From Candidatus Cryptobacteroides excrementavium (GTDB taxonomy: Bacteria; Bacteroidota; Bacteroidia; Bacteroidales; UBA932): a DNA stretch of 44,471 bases. The position numbers and the translations under genes are program-made. Below, one piece after another: positions 16,200-25,285 of the stretch; position 1 is the first letter of the stretch, and each line of letters begins with the position of its first letter. The DNA lies in assembly GCA_017695025.1 (NCBI GenBank), contig JADILX010000088.1, positions 1 through 44,471 of the forward strand. The letters are read 5' to 3'. The notes below the pieces were generated by a model. It made no database searches, was not told the DNA's origin, and worked only from the letters and a program-made list of their open reading frames with translations.

Positions 16200-17555
16200 T
16201 TAAAAGTTGATACCTGCCTTTATGATGAAACAGCGGTTACGGACGTTCTTGTAACCTATCATATGGCTGTCATCCCCGTACATGGTGTCTGTCCGGGCTA
16301 TATCTGTCAGTCCGAGTTGCCATTCCGCCCCTATCATAAAACGTCCGAATGTAGCCTCTGCTCCGCAGATAAAGCCGAAGTCATGACGGGAAAAGCCTCC
16401 GTCACGACTGAAGATTGCGGCCCTCCCATTCCCGGACTCGCGCTCACCTCCGACTCCGACAGCATAATGCAGTCCGGCAAATGGTGTCAGCGTGAAGCGT
16501 TTCCACGAGATGACTGTATAGTCGACTGCTACCGGGATGCTGAGATAATACATGGTCGTACGGCTGTCGTCGAAGCCGCGTATATCATATCCTTTGCTTA
16601 TGAAGTCAAGGCCCGTGCGCAGATACAGCGGGGCATTTTTCATCAGCCTGATTCTGTCTGTCACCCCGATTTCAAATCCGTGCCGTACGGAAGATTTCAT
16701 TCCGTATGATACAATCCATGATATCCCGTATCCGGCATGTATTCCGATAATGTTCTTGGGGTAGATGCGCTTTGATTCAGCGGGTTCAGGCTGCAGACAA
16801 TCTGTCTGTGCCGCTGGAGCGGGGCTTTCAATGGACTGTTCCGGTGATGGTTCAGGAACGTTTTCTGTCGGGGCCTCTTTTGTCTGGACCTGTTGCGGCT
16901 CCGGTGTCAGACTGGTATCGGGGGGGGCAGGATATGCTTCCGTTTCCGGTCTCTTTGCCATGATGCGCAGATAGAGGGCTGCGTTACTGCTGTTGCGGAG
17001 GTCCGGGAAGAAATTCTCCAGCATGTAGTTGTATGTCCTGCCTCCGTTGAGGTCCATAAGTTGCTGTTTGCGGCTTCCTGTGATATTGCCCTCGGAGTCA
17101 TGCACCCATACAGGAGTATTGTCAAGAATCTCCAGCACTTCTTCCTTGTGCTGCATGTCTGATGCCGCCACCATCTCCAGCAGCCTGTCCCATGCAATCC
17201 CTTCTGCATGGTGCTCGATAAGGGCAGGCGGAATATTGCCTTCCCGTACAAGGTAGGCCTTGAGTTCTTCGGCCCTGCCTGCGGCAAGCCTTTCATTTGC
17301 CTTTGACGAGCCGTCAGGAGAAGCATAGGATCTGATGACAATCTTGTCGATGCTGCCATCTTTCATCGCCTTTCCGGTAGATTTCAGGAAACGTTCGAGT
17401 TGTGTCCTGTTGTCTCTGAAGGAGAGATCCACATAGCGGTATCCGCGGCGGTAAAAAATCTGCATGGAATCTGCTGCATGCTGTAGCTCCTGCGCCTCCA
17501 TATGGAGGCAACCGAGCATGCCGGCCGCAATCAGAATGAATAGTCTGAGTTTCAT
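16200..17555 (-). CDS. OmpA-like domain fused to an outer-membrane beta-barrel
   Basis: A 451-residue outer-membrane protein, starting at 17555 where a signal peptide begins (MKLRLFILIAAGMLGCLHMEA). Residues about 40-160 resemble an OmpA-type domain (DNRTQLERFLKS, IVIRSYASPDGSSKANERLAAGRAEELKAYL), which in other proteins binds peptidoglycan. A Pro/Glu-rich linker (about 220-275) follows, then a predicted beta-barrel rich in alternating aromatic residues, ending in an aromatic C-terminus (FIIKAGINF). The usual order is barrel first, OmpA last; here it is reversed. It is the first gene of a two-gene unit with the LRR lipoprotein, and may help present it. A -7 box lies 24 bases upstream. Confidence 0.82.
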   Translation of the reverse strand: MKLRLFILIAAGMLGCLHMEAQELQHAADSMQIFYRRGYRYVDLSFRDNRTQLERFLKSTGKAMKDGSIDKIVIRSYASPDGSSKANERLAAGRAEELKAYLVREGNIPPALIEHHAEGIAWDRLLEMVAASDMQHKEEVLEILDNTPVWVHDSEGNITGSRKQQLMDLNGGRTYNYMLENFFPDLRNSSNAALYLRIMAKRPETEAYPAPPDTSLTPEPQQVQTKEAPTENVPEPSPEQSIESPAPAAQTDCLQPEPAESKRIYPKNIIGIHAGYGISWIVSYGMKSSVRHGFEIGVTDRIRLMKNAPLYLRTGLDFISKGYDIRGFDDSRTTMYYLSIPVAVDYTVISWKRFTLTPFAGLHYAVGVGGERESGNGRAAIFSRDGGFSRHDFGFICGAEATFGRFMIGAEWQLGLTDIARTDTMYGDDSHMIGYKNVRNRCFIIKAGINF

Positions 17556-17579
17556 GATATAGTTATATGCCTTTGGCCG

Positions 17580-17587
17580 CAAAGATA
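17580..17587 (-). promoter_or_regulatory. -7 box upstream of the OmpA-like/LRR operon
   Basis: TATCTTTG on the minus strand fits TAnnTTTG and lies 24 bases before the start at 17555, in the short gap after the CoA-transferase stop. No TTTG is found at the -33 distance. It indicates that the surface-protein pair can be expressed separately from the CoA-transferase. Confidence 0.55.
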
Positions 17588-17591
17588 CGGA

Positions 17592-18899
17592 TTATATTGA
17601 AAAATTGTGATAATGAGGGCCGAACCGTTCGAATGCTGCCCTGTCAAGCATTTCCCTGTGGTCGGGGTGAGCCACACTGATGACAAGTTTTGCCCTTTCC
17701 TGCAAAGACTTCCCGTACAGGTCGACTGCCCCGTATTCCGTGACGAACCAGTGGATGTGGGCCCTTGATGTCACGACTCCTGCGCCCTGGAGCAGTGTCG
17801 GGGCTATCTTGCTTTCCCCCTTTTTCGTGCATGACGGCATGGCTATGATGGCCTTGCCACCCTGTGACAGGGATGCCCCGTATACGAAATCCACCTGTCC
17901 TCCTGTACCGGAATAGAATTTCATGCCGAGCGAGTCTGCACACACCTGTCCGGTGATGTCCACCTGCAGGGCGGAATTTATGGCTGTCGTTTTCGGGTTT
18001 CTGGCAATTACATAAGGGTCATTTGTGTATCCTACATCCATCATGGCCACCATCGGGTTGTCATCAATGAAGTCATAGCATTCCTTTGACCCCATGAGGA
18101 ATGTCGACACGAGTTTCCCCTTGTCAATCCCTTTGCATGAGCCGTTGATGATACCTTTTTCAACGAGACCGAGCACCCCGTCGGCGAACATTTCAGTGTG
18201 TATCCCGAGGTTCTTGTGGCCTTCGAGTTGTGCGAGTACTGCATTAGGGATGGCTCCTATTCCCATCTGCAGGCATGCCCCGTCTTCAATCAGTTCTGCA
18301 CAATGCCTGCCTATGGCTGTCTCTATTTCATCAGGCTCACTGAAATGGGCCGGGCGGAGCGGGGTGTCGTCTTCCACGAAGATGTCTATCATGTCCAGCG
18401 GAATCATGGCCTGTCCCCACGCCCTCGGTACATGCGGATTGACTACGGCAATAACTGTCTTTGCACATTCGATGGCAGCAAGTGTCGCATCGACAGATGT
18501 CCCCAGTGATACGAATCCGTGCCTGTCCGGGGGACATACCTGTATCATGGCAACATCGCAGGGCAGTGCCCCGCATCTGTACAGTTTCTGTGTCTCGCTC
18601 AGCAGTACCGGGATGTAGTCTGAATATCCTCCCTGTACGCTTTTCCTTACGTTTGCACCTACAAAGAATGCCTGATGAAAGAATATCCCCTCGAACCTGG
18701 GGTCTGTATATGGAGCGTCGCCTTCAGTGTGAAGATGGTGTATCCTGACATCTTTCAGTTCTCCTGCTTCCCCCCGTCTGCACAGGGCTTCAATCAATAT
18801 CCGTGGGGCGCTTGCAACGCTGCTGAGATGTACATGGTCTCCGGATTTTACGGATTTGACGGCTTCATCTGCCGATACGTAGCGGATTTCTTTTTTCAT
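17592..18899 (-). CDS. Acetyl-CoA hydrolase/transferase family protein (4-hydroxybutyrate/butyryl-CoA:acetate CoA-transferase type)
   Basis: A 435-residue member of the acetyl-CoA hydrolase/transferase family (Cat1/AbfT-like), which moves CoA between acyl groups such as butyryl- or 4-hydroxybutyryl-CoA and acetate. The first Met of a strong start is at 18899; four more codons upstream are possible. Family features: VSADEAVKSVKSGDHVHLSS at the N-terminus, GYSDYIPVLLSE, LQMGIGAIPNAVL, the region with the presumed catalytic glutamate in GIHTEMFADGVLGLVEKG, and SGTGGQVDFVYGA near the C-terminus. Together with ptb-buk it gives two possible exits from butyryl-CoA. Substrate is not fixed by sequence; a succinyl-CoA:acetate role is also possible. 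Confidence 0.87.
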   Translation of the reverse strand: MKKEIRYVSADEAVKSVKSGDHVHLSSVASAPRILIEALCRRGEAGELKDVRIHHLHTEGDAPYTDPRFEGIFFHQAFFVGANVRKSVQGGYSDYIPVLLSETQKLYRCGALPCDVAMIQVCPPDRHGFVSLGTSVDATLAAIECAKTVIAVVNPHVPRAWGQAMIPLDMIDIFVEDDTPLRPAHFSEPDEIETAIGRHCAELIEDGACLQMGIGAIPNAVLAQLEGHKNLGIHTEMFADGVLGLVEKGIINGSCKGIDKGKLVSTFLMGSKECYDFIDDNPMVAMMDVGYTNDPYVIARNPKTTAINSALQVDITGQVCADSLGMKFYSGTGGQVDFVYGASLSQGGKAIIAMPSCTKKGESKIAPTLLQGAGVVTSRAHIHWFVTEYGAVDLYGKSLQERAKLVISVAHPDHREMLDRAAFERFGPHYHNFSI

Positions 18900-18949
18900 T
18901 CGCTGTCCCAATTATGCGGTTATTTCTGCTGTTGCTTAAATTTTATTGC

Positions 18950-18957
18950 CAAATATA
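18950..18957 (-). promoter_or_regulatory. -7 box for the CoA-transferase gene
   Basis: TATATTTG on the minus strand lies 50 bases before the start at 18899, matching the Bacteroidetes -7 consensus. The expected -33 TTTG is not seen. Confidence 0.55.
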
Positions 18958-19070
18958 GCATTTATAGTTTGAATTCCGAAGTTTTCGGGGCATTGAGGTT
19001 GATATTTGTCTTTTTCAGGCCCGGCCATCCCGGCCGATATTTTTCTTCGGGTATATGTGTGGCCGGCGGA

Positions 19071-19101
19071 TATATTTGCCGCAAATGTTGTAAATTTGCG
19101 G
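19071..19101 (+). promoter_or_regulatory. mazG promoter with two -7 boxes and a symmetric operator-like site
   Basis: Two boxes fit TAnnTTTG: TATATTTG at 19071-19078 and TAAATTTG at 19091-19098, the latter 21 bases before the mazG ATG. CCGCAAAT (19079-19086) and ATTTGCGG (19094-19101) form an 8-bp inverted repeat, and ATTTG-CCG-CAAAT (19074-19086) is also symmetric, so the region could be an operator or an RNA hairpin at the transcript start. No clear -33 box. Confidence 0.5.
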
Positions 19102-19119
19102 CGGATAATACATTTTCAT

Positions 19120-19938
19120 ATGAAATCAAGGGAAGAAAAACTTGCCGCATTCGGCAGGATACTGGATATTCTGGACGAATTGAGGGAGAAATGTCCGTGG
19201 GACAGGGAGCAGACCTCGGACTCATTGCGTCCGCAGACGATAGAAGAGGTGTACGAACTCAGTGACGCGATTCTCAAGAAAGACTCTGTCAATATATCCA
19301 AGGAACTCGGGGATGTCCTTCTGCATGTCCTGTTCTATGCCAAGATAGGGGAAGAGGAGGGGACATATGATATAGCCGATGTCATCAGCCTGCTGTGTGA
19401 CAAACTTATATACAGGCATCCGCATGTGTTTTCTTCTGCGCAGGTCTCTGATTCGGCCGAGGTGATGCGCAACTGGGAGATGCTCAAGACCAGGGAGAAG
19501 GGCGGCAACAGGACCGTCCTTTCCGGAGTGCCTGATGCACTTCCTCCTCTGCTTAAGGCATACAGGATGCAGGACAAGGCCAGGGGAGTGGGCTTTGACT
19601 GGGAGGAGAAATCCCAGGTATGGGACAAGGTCAGGGAGGAACTCGGTGAATTCCGGGCCGAACTTGACTCAATGGAGCAGGCTGAAGACGAAACGTCACG
19701 GAAAGAGGCATATGACAGGGCTGAAGTGGAACTCGGTGACTATCTTTTTGCTGTAGTCAATGCAGCACGCCTGTACGGGCTGAATCCTGATACTGCACTT
19801 GAACGCACATGTGCCAAGTTCAGACGCCGGTTCACGTATCTTGAGGAGCATACGATACGTCAGGGCAAGAGTCTCAAGGATATGTCTCTTGCGCAGATGG
19901 ATGCCATCTGGGACGAGGCAAAGGCAAAGGGGCTGTAG
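19120..19938 (+). CDS. mazG: Nucleoside triphosphate pyrophosphohydrolase MazG
   Basis: MazG hydrolyses nucleoside triphosphates to monophosphates and pyrophosphate, cleaning aberrant nucleotides. I set the start at 19120 (272 residues), where MKSREEKLAAFGRILDILDELREKCPWDREQT matches the usual N-terminus; the longer frame reads through the promoter. Two all-alpha MazG domains are visible: the first with TIEEVYELSDAI (metal-binding Glu residues) and the second with EVELGDYLFAVVNAARLYGLNP. Length agrees with the E. coli enzyme (about 263). The next gene starts 46 bp later. Confidence 0.96.
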   Translation: MKSREEKLAAFGRILDILDELREKCPWDREQTSDSLRPQTIEEVYELSDAILKKDSVNISKELGDVLLHVLFYAKIGEEEGTYDIADVISLLCDKLIYRHPHVFSSAQVSDSAEVMRNWEMLKTREKGGNRTVLSGVPDALPPLLKAYRMQDKARGVGFDWEEKSQVWDKVREELGEFRAELDSMEQAEDETSRKEAYDRAEVELGDYLFAVVNAARLYGLNPDTALERTCAKFRRRFTYLEEHTIRQGKSLKDMSLAQMDAIWDEAKAKGL

Positions 19939-19984
19939 CCTGTGGCGGCTGAAGTGTAGCAGAACAATCTTTGATGTACCGGAA

Positions 19985-20722
19985 ATGGGAGAAGACTGGA
20001 AAGAAAGGACGCGGATGCTGGCAGGTGAGAGCGGGCTCAGGCTTCTGGAGAATGCATGCGTCGCTGTAATCGGGGTAGGCGGAGTAGGCGGATATGCTGC
20101 GGAGATGATTGCGCGGGCGGGAGTCGGCCATATGATCATCCTTGACAGTGATACTGTCTCTGTCACCAACAAGAACAGGCAGATTCTTGCCCTTGACTCA
20201 ACTGTAGGGCGCCCGAAATGCCGGGTGCTGGCCGAAAGGCTCGCGGATATCAATCCGGATCTCGACCTGACCGTGCTGGAGACATATCTGGATGCCGGAG
20301 ACCTGGAGGCAGTCCTTGGAGGATATCATATAGATTATCTCGTGGATGCAATTGACACCCTGTCTCCGAAAATGGCCCTGATAAAATATTGCATGGACAA
20401 TGGTATCCCGCATGTATCGTCCATGGGTGCCGGGGCGAAGACTGATGCCACCAGGGTCCGGCTTGCCGACATTTCGAAGTCATACAATTGCCCTCTTGCA
20501 TTTGTCGTCCGCAAGCGGTTGAGGCGCATGGGGATAAGGAAAGGCTTCAAGGTGGTGTTTTCAGAAGAGCTTCCTGTAAAGTCTGCCATTGTGGAGTGTG
20601 ATGAGCGCAACAAGAAATCCCAGGTGGGGACTGTCTCGTATATGCCGGCTGTCTTCGGCTGCATATGTGCGCAGGCGGCCATCCTCCATATTCTTGGGCA
20701 GGAGGAAAGTTTTATTGATTGA
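19985..20722 (+). CDS. tcdA: tRNA threonylcarbamoyladenosine dehydratase (TcdA/CsdL, E1-like)
   Basis: TcdA is an E1-like ATP-dependent enzyme that cyclises the t6A37 modification of ANN-decoding tRNAs to ct6A. From ATG 19985 the protein has 245 residues. It opens with WKERTRMLAGESGLRLLENACVAVIGVGGVGGYAAEMIARAG, the Rossmann glycine-rich motif of this family, followed by DSDTVSVTNKNRQ and DAIDTLSPKMALIKYC. The family's RLADISKS and PLAFVVRKRLR segments are present. The open frame extends into mazG, but only this start fits homologues. MoeB/ThiF are related, but the RTR...GE...GL signature points to TcdA. Confidence 0.92.
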   Translation: MGEDWKERTRMLAGESGLRLLENACVAVIGVGGVGGYAAEMIARAGVGHMIILDSDTVSVTNKNRQILALDSTVGRPKCRVLAERLADINPDLDLTVLETYLDAGDLEAVLGGYHIDYLVDAIDTLSPKMALIKYCMDNGIPHVSSMGAGAKTDATRVRLADISKSYNCPLAFVVRKRLRRMGIRKGFKVVFSEELPVKSAIVECDERNKKSQVGTVSYMPAVFGCICAQAAILHILGQEESFID

Positions 20723-20733
20723 AAGGTTTTTAG

Positions 20734-20741
20734 TATTTTTG
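20734..20741 (+). promoter_or_regulatory. Possible -7 box for the GNAT gene
   Basis: TATTTTTG fits TAnnTTTG and lies 74 bases before the start at 20816, just after the tcdA stop. TTG words upstream are 12-16 bases away, shorter than usual, so the -33 assignment is weak. Confidence 0.4.
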
Positions 20742-20815
20742 CACTCCGTGGCGTCCTGTGGCGCCGGTGTGAAACGGAAGGATGCTTCCGGATATACCAT
20801 ATAAATTGTATCCAG

Positions 20816-21934
20816 ATGGCTGATTACAGGATAATTGAGGTCAGGACAAAGAGAGATCTGAGAAGATTCATATCATTCCCTGACAAGTTGTATAAGGGAT
20901 GTCCGCAATATGTCCCTGCGCTGCATTCTGATCAGGTGAAGTCATTGACAAAGGTGTCTTCCCTCAAATATTGCACGAGAGTGATGTGGCTCGCCCTTGA
21001 CGGCAACAGGCCGGTAGGGCGTATATGCGGGATAATCAATCCGAGATATAACGAGAGATACGGTACCAGGCGTGCCCGTTTCGGATGGTTTGACACCATA
21101 AACGACATTGAAGTCGCCAGGCTTCTGCTCGGGACAGCCGAAACCTGGGCGAAATCCCAGGGCATGGACGAGATACATGGCCCGCTCTATTATAATACGC
21201 TCGGCAAGCAGGGGATGCTTGTGGAAGGCTTTGAAAACCTCGCTCCCTTTAACTGCATATACAATTATCCATATTATAATGACCTTGTGACGGCATTAGG
21301 CTACCGCAAGGAATGCGACTGGCTTCAGTACAAGATGAAGGCAGACCAGGGAGTGCCTGACAAGATGGCCGCAATAGCGGAACGTCTCAAGGAGAGATAC
21401 AGGCTTACTGAAGGGGATATTGATTCGCTGAAGCATGACAAGGCTCTTGTAAGGGAGTTTTTCCGCATATACAACGAAAGTTTCGCTGAGAGTGTCTATA
21501 ATTTTGTCCCGTTTACGGATGAAGAGATAGAAGAAGAGGCAGCCCAGACCATAGGCCTCCTTGACAGGCGGCTCTGCTGTTTCCTCCTTGATGAGAACCG
21601 GGAGATTGCAGCTTTCGGCATTTCGTTCCCGAGTATCTCCAGGGCTTTGCAGAAGGCAAAAGGCTCGATGTTCCCGTTCGGATGGATTCATTTCCTCCGC
21701 GCACTCAGAAAGTTTGACACCATCGACCTGATGCTTAACGGGGCCGCACCTAAATGGCAGAATACAGGTGTGTCTTCAGTATACCATTGCATCATGGCAA
21801 AGAAATATCAGGACGCGCAGGTGAGATGGGCTATCGCCAATCCGCAGATTGAGACCAATCTTGCCGTGAATGTCTGGGACAGGTACGAGCATGAACTCTA
21901 TATGCGGAGGCGCTGCTACATAAAATCCATCTGA
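20816..21934 (+). CDS. GNAT-family-like N-acetyltransferase (YghO-like)
   Basis: A 372-residue cytoplasmic protein of a Bacteroidetes family annotated as GNAT acetyltransferase and distantly similar to E. coli YghO. It starts with [33 protein letters not shown], a pattern typical of the family, and has the acetyltransferase-like segment [19 protein letters not shown] and a [15 protein letters not shown] stretch. A second half (about 190-372) has a degenerate GNAT-like fold with [12 protein letters not shown] and a terminal RRRCYIKS. Substrate unknown. It lies between tcdA and prfA, with 37 bases before the latter. Confidence 0.75.
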   Translation: MADYRIIEVRTKRDLRRFISFPDKLYKGCPQYVPALHSDQVKSLTKVSSLKYCTRVMWLALDGNRPVGRICGIINPRYNERYGTRRARFGWFDTINDIEVARLLLGTAETWAKSQGMDEIHGPLYYNTLGKQGMLVEGFENLAPFNCIYNYPYYNDLVTALGYRKECDWLQYKMKADQGVPDKMAAIAERLKERYRLTEGDIDSLKHDKALVREFFRIYNESFAESVYNFVPFTDEEIEEEAAQTIGLLDRRLCCFLLDENREIAAFGISFPSISRALQKAKGSMFPFGWIHFLRALRKFDTIDLMLNGAAPKWQNTGVSSVYHCIMAKKYQDAQVRWAIANPQIETNLAVNVWDRYEHELYMRRRCYIKSI

Positions 21935-21971
21935 CACTGTCCCGAAACAAGAAAAAAGACAAATATCATAT

Positions 21972-23057
21972 ATGGCAGAAAACAACACATTACTTGAGAA
22001 AGTTCTCGGGCTGCAGGACAAATATGACCTGCTTCAGACGCAACTGTCCGATCCGGCCGTGATATCGGATATGAAAAAATATGTCCAGCTCAACAAGGAA
22101 TACAAGGAACTTGCCCCTATCATAAAGGCCGGGCAGGAATACAAGAGGATGATGGAGGAGTATGAGTCGGCCAAGGATATCATCGCAAATGAAAAGGACG
22201 AGGAACTGAAGGAGATGGCCAAGGAGGAACTTTCAGAACTGGAGCCGAAGATACCGGAGATGGAGCAGAACATCAAACTGCTGCTGATACCTGCCGATCC
22301 TCAGGACAGCAAGAATGCCATAGTCGAGATACGCGGAGGTACAGGCGGGGATGAGGCTGCAATCTTTGCAGGCGACCTGTTCAGAATGTATTCGAAATAT
22401 GTGGAGAGGCGCGGCTGGAGACTTGAGGTTACAAGCCAGTCGGAAGGTGCCGCGGGCGGATTCAAAGAGATAGTCTTCAAAGTCTCCGGTGAAGGGGTCT
22501 ATGGCGTGCTGAAATATGAGTCCGGGGTGCACCGCGTGCAGCGGGTGCCGCAGACAGAGACCCAGGGAAGGGTCCATACGTCTGCTGCATCCGTGGCCGT
22601 TCTTCCGGAGGCTGACGAGTTTGATATAGAGTTGAATATGAATGATATCCGTAAAGATACATTCTGCTCGTCCGGTCCTGGCGGCCAGTCTGTCAATACG
22701 ACTTATTCCGCCATACGTCTTACACATATCCCTTCCGGGATAGTAGTCCAGTGCCAGGACGAGAAGTCCCAGTTGAAGAATTTCGACAAGGCTCTTGCCG
22801 AACTCCGTACCAGACTCTATAACATGGAGTATGAGAAATACCTGAATGAGATTTCCGCCAAAAGGAAGACCATGGTCTCTACAGGTGACCGTTCAGCCAA
22901 GATACGTACATACAATTATCCCCAGTCCCGTGTCACCGACCACAGGATCAACTACACAATGTACAATCTCCCTGTCTTCATGGACGGGGACATCCAGGAG
23001 GTCCTTGACCAGTTGCAGATAGCCGAGAATGCCGAGAGGCTCAAGGCTGCCGAATAA
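21972..23057 (+). CDS. prfA: Peptide chain release factor 1
   Basis: Release factor 1 recognises UAA and UAG stop codons and triggers peptidyl-tRNA hydrolysis at the ribosome. The 361-residue length is standard. The catalytic GGQ lies in [20 protein letters not shown]. The stop-codon recognition tripeptide, PxT in RF1, is Pro-Gln-Thr in [18 protein letters not shown]. The acidic [19 protein letters not shown] motif is also present. It is preceded by 37 bp and followed nine bases later by a methyltransferase gene. That methyltransferase is not PrmC, whose NPPY motif is missing. Confidence 0.97.
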   Translation: MAENNTLLEKVLGLQDKYDLLQTQLSDPAVISDMKKYVQLNKEYKELAPIIKAGQEYKRMMEEYESAKDIIANEKDEELKEMAKEELSELEPKIPEMEQNIKLLLIPADPQDSKNAIVEIRGGTGGDEAAIFAGDLFRMYSKYVERRGWRLEVTSQSEGAAGGFKEIVFKVSGEGVYGVLKYESGVHRVQRVPQTETQGRVHTSAASVAVLPEADEFDIELNMNDIRKDTFCSSGPGGQSVNTTYSAIRLTHIPSGIVVQCQDEKSQLKNFDKALAELRTRLYNMEYEKYLNEISAKRKTMVSTGDRSAKIRTYNYPQSRVTDHRINYTMYNLPVFMDGDIQEVLDQLQIAENAERLKAAE

Positions 23058-23066
23058 TCTTCTGCC

Positions 23067-23771
23067 ATGGATAGAAATTTTGATTCATATGCTGAGAAGT
23101 ACGATTCCTGGTTCATGGAAAACAGGAATGTACTCTATTCTGAAGCGGCCCTTGTCGCATATTTCCTGAAGAAAGGGGAAAAGATACTTTCCATAGGCTG
23201 CGGGAGCGGCCTGTTCGAGCAGATACTCCGGTCCGACTACGGGATAGATATCATGGACGGGATAGAGCCTTCTTCCGATATGGCCTCTATTGCAAGGGCG
23301 AGAGGTATGGAGGTGGAAGTCGCTACCGCAGAGGATTGTCCGGTACGTCCTTCGTGCTATGATGCAGTCCTCTATAACGGATGCCCCGGATATATTACCG
23401 ACCTTGACCGCGCCCTGTCAAGAAGTTATGCTTCTCTGCGGCCTGGAGGGAAAGTGATACTTATCGACATCCCGAAAGAAAGTTCATACGGTCTGCTCTA
23501 TAATCTTGCCAAGGCGGTAGGGACATGGGACCATCCTCTGCTTGAAGGTGTATGCCCGAGAGATCCGTATCCGATTGAACTCGTGGACAAGGCCTGCTGG
23601 AGGACTACCGCTGAAAAGGCGGCGGCAATGGAGAGGGCAGGTTTTTCAGGTCTTGAATATGCCCAGACCCTGACGGTACATCCTCTCTACTCGGGTGAAA
23701 ACATCGAGCAGCCTGTCCCGGGATTCGACAGGGGGGACTATGTGGCGATATGCGGATACAAATCTCTCTGA
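23067..23771 (+). CDS. Class I SAM-dependent methyltransferase
   Basis: A 234-residue protein with a methyltransferase fold. The SAM-binding motif I is ILSIGCGSGLFEQIL (residues about 40-54), followed by an acidic residue in IEPSSDM at the end of strand 2, AEDCPV as motif II, and a PGGKVILIDIP motif later. It resembles UbiE/COQ5-like methyltransferases of small molecules, but the substrate is unknown. It starts nine bases after the prfA stop and ends seven bases before tenA, so it may be part of the prfA-thiamin transcript. A metabolite or thiamin-related substrate is not supported by the sequence. Confidence 0.88.
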   Translation: MDRNFDSYAEKYDSWFMENRNVLYSEAALVAYFLKKGEKILSIGCGSGLFEQILRSDYGIDIMDGIEPSSDMASIARARGMEVEVATAEDCPVRPSCYDAVLYNGCPGYITDLDRALSRSYASLRPGGKVILIDIPKESSYGLLYNLAKAVGTWDHPLLEGVCPRDPYPIELVDKACWRTTAEKAAAMERAGFSGLEYAQTLTVHPLYSGENIEQPVPGFDRGDYVAICGYKSL

Positions 23772-23778
23772 TACTGTG

Positions 23779-24456
23779 ATGGTACATACATCCGGAGACA
23801 TATCCGGCCTTGAGTGGAGCCGGTCTGCATGGATGGCAGCGGAGCCTGTCTACAGGAAAATCCTGGAACTTCCTTTCATAAGGGAACTTGCTGCAGGTAC
23901 ACTCCCGCGTGAGAAGTTCATGTTTTATATCAGGCAGGACGCAATGTATCTGAAGGAGTACGGAAGGGCAATGTCCGCTGCGGCTTCACGTTTCCAGGAT
24001 CCGGATGCCATGGCTCTTTTTCTCCGCTTTGCGACAGACAACCTTGAGTCGGAAAAGGCTCTGCATGACACTTTCCTTCAGGAGCCGGTCCGGGATGCTG
24101 TCCAGTCTCCGGTATGCATGCTGTGTTCTTCACATCTGTGGAGACAGGTGTCAGGAGAGCCGGTTGAAGTGGCGGTCGCATCGGTGCTTCCATGTTTTGT
24201 GGTCTATGAGATGGTCGGAAGGCACATCTATGAGACTGCCAGTCCGGAAGCAAATCCTTATATGGAATGGATAAAGGTCTACGGAGGAGACGGTTTCGGT
24301 GATTCTACTGAAAAACTTTCCGCACTGTGTGACAGACTTGCGGAAAAGGCAGCCCCCGAAGTAAGGGCCGGGATGACCGGTGCCTTCGTGACAGGTGTCA
24401 GGCTCGAATGGATGTTCTGGGATAGCATGTACAGGATGTCCCGGTGGCCGATATGA
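23779..24456 (+). CDS. tenA: Thiaminase II family protein TenA
   Basis: TenA (aminopyrimidine aminohydrolase) hydrolyses degraded thiamin pieces to recover the hydroxymethylpyrimidine moiety. The start is placed at 23779 (225 residues); the longer frame overlaps the methyltransferase. Visible: LPFIRELAAGTLPREKFMFYIRQDAMYLKEYGRAM (active-site Asp and Tyr region), ESEKALH and SVLPCFVVYEMVG, whose Cys is at the position of the catalytic Cys in the TenA_C subtype. The gene is followed 19 bases later by thiD, consistent with HMP salvage. Confidence 0.93.
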   Translation: MVHTSGDISGLEWSRSAWMAAEPVYRKILELPFIRELAAGTLPREKFMFYIRQDAMYLKEYGRAMSAAASRFQDPDAMALFLRFATDNLESEKALHDTFLQEPVRDAVQSPVCMLCSSHLWRQVSGEPVEVAVASVLPCFVVYEMVGRHIYETASPEANPYMEWIKVYGGDGFGDSTEKLSALCDRLAEKAAPEVRAGMTGAFVTGVRLEWMFWDSMYRMSRWPI

Positions 24457-24475
24457 AGATAATAGATTGTATAGT

Positions 24476-25285
24476 ATGAAAAGATACAGGATAGCCTTGT
24501 CTATTGCAGGCAGCGACCCGAGCGGTGGCGCCGGTCTTCAGGCAGACCTGAAGACATTTTCTGCATGCGGGTGTTATGGCGCAACGGCTGTCGTGGCTGT
24601 TGTAGATGAGAATACATGCGGAGTCACCGGTGTGTTCCCTGTCCCTCCGTCTTTTGTCAGGGGGCAGATCAAGTCTGTAATGGATGATCTCGGGGCGGAT
24701 GCCGTGAAAATAGGGATGCTGCACAGTGCAGATATGGTAAGGGCCGTAAAAGATACTCTTGCCGGCTATGATGTGAAGAACATTGTGCTTGACCCTGTAA
24801 TGGTGGCTACATCCGGGGATCCGCTCCTTGAGCCGGATGCCATAGACACATTGAAAAATGTGCTCGTCCCTTTTGCCCGGGTGATCACGCCGAATATCCC
24901 CGAAGCCGAAATCCTGCTCGGTGAAAAGATACAGTCACAGGATATGCTTGCAGATTGTGCCCGCAGGCTTTCACAGGACAGGCGTGTGTCGGTGCTGCTG
25001 AAAGCCGGGCATCTTTCCGATGCGGAACTGGTGGATGTATTCTATAATGCAGAGACAGACAAGATACTGCTGTTGCCGTCCAGAAGACTTGATACACGCA
25101 ACACGCATGGTACAGGCTGTACCCTGTCTTCGGCTGTAGCGGCATTTCTTGCACGCGGATATTCTCTTGATGAAGCCGTGCTGAATGCCAAGAAATATAT
25201 TGAGAAAGCGATAGAGGCTGGGGCTGCATATGACATCGGTCACGGGCATGGCCCGGTGCATCATTTCTTTGACTTTTGGGAATGA
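24476..25285 (+). CDS. thiD: Hydroxymethylpyrimidine/phosphomethylpyrimidine kinase
   Basis: ThiD phosphorylates HMP and HMP-P to HMP-PP, the pyrimidine half used by ThiE to build thiamin monophosphate. The 269-residue protein begins at ATG 24476. Signature segments: ALSIAGSDPSGGAGLQADLKTF (substrate site), GATAVVAVVDENT, GMLHSADMV, VLDPVMVATSGDPLL and the ATP-anion hole NTHGTGCTLSSAVAAFLARG. It is downstream of tenA and overlaps the HAD phosphatase start by ATGA, giving a compact thiamin unit. I saw no TPP riboswitch. Confidence 0.96.
   Translation: MKRYRIALSIAGSDPSGGAGLQADLKTFSACGCYGATAVVAVVDENTCGVTGVFPVPPSFVRGQIKSVMDDLGADAVKIGMLHSADMVRAVKDTLAGYDVKNIVLDPVMVATSGDPLLEPDAIDTLKNVLVPFARVITPNIPEAEILLGEKIQSQDMLADCARRLSQDRRVSVLLKAGHLSDAELVDVFYNAETDKILLLPSRRLDTRNTHGTGCTLSSAVAAFLARGYSLDEAVLNAKKYIEKAIEAGAAYDIGHGHGPVHHFFDFWE

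Noticed and set aside
15900..16709. 269-residue plus-strand open frame
   Set aside because: Antisense to the LRR lipoprotein and OmpA-like genes, with no recognisable domain.
23067..23771. prmC (release factor glutamine methyltransferase) next to prfA
   Set aside because: The methyltransferase lacks the NPPY motif and the N-terminal PrmC domain, and looks like a small-molecule UbiE-type enzyme.
23772..24475. TPP riboswitch before tenA or thiD
   Set aside because: Gaps are only 7 and 19 bases, and no THI-box-like CTGAGA motif was found near the unit.
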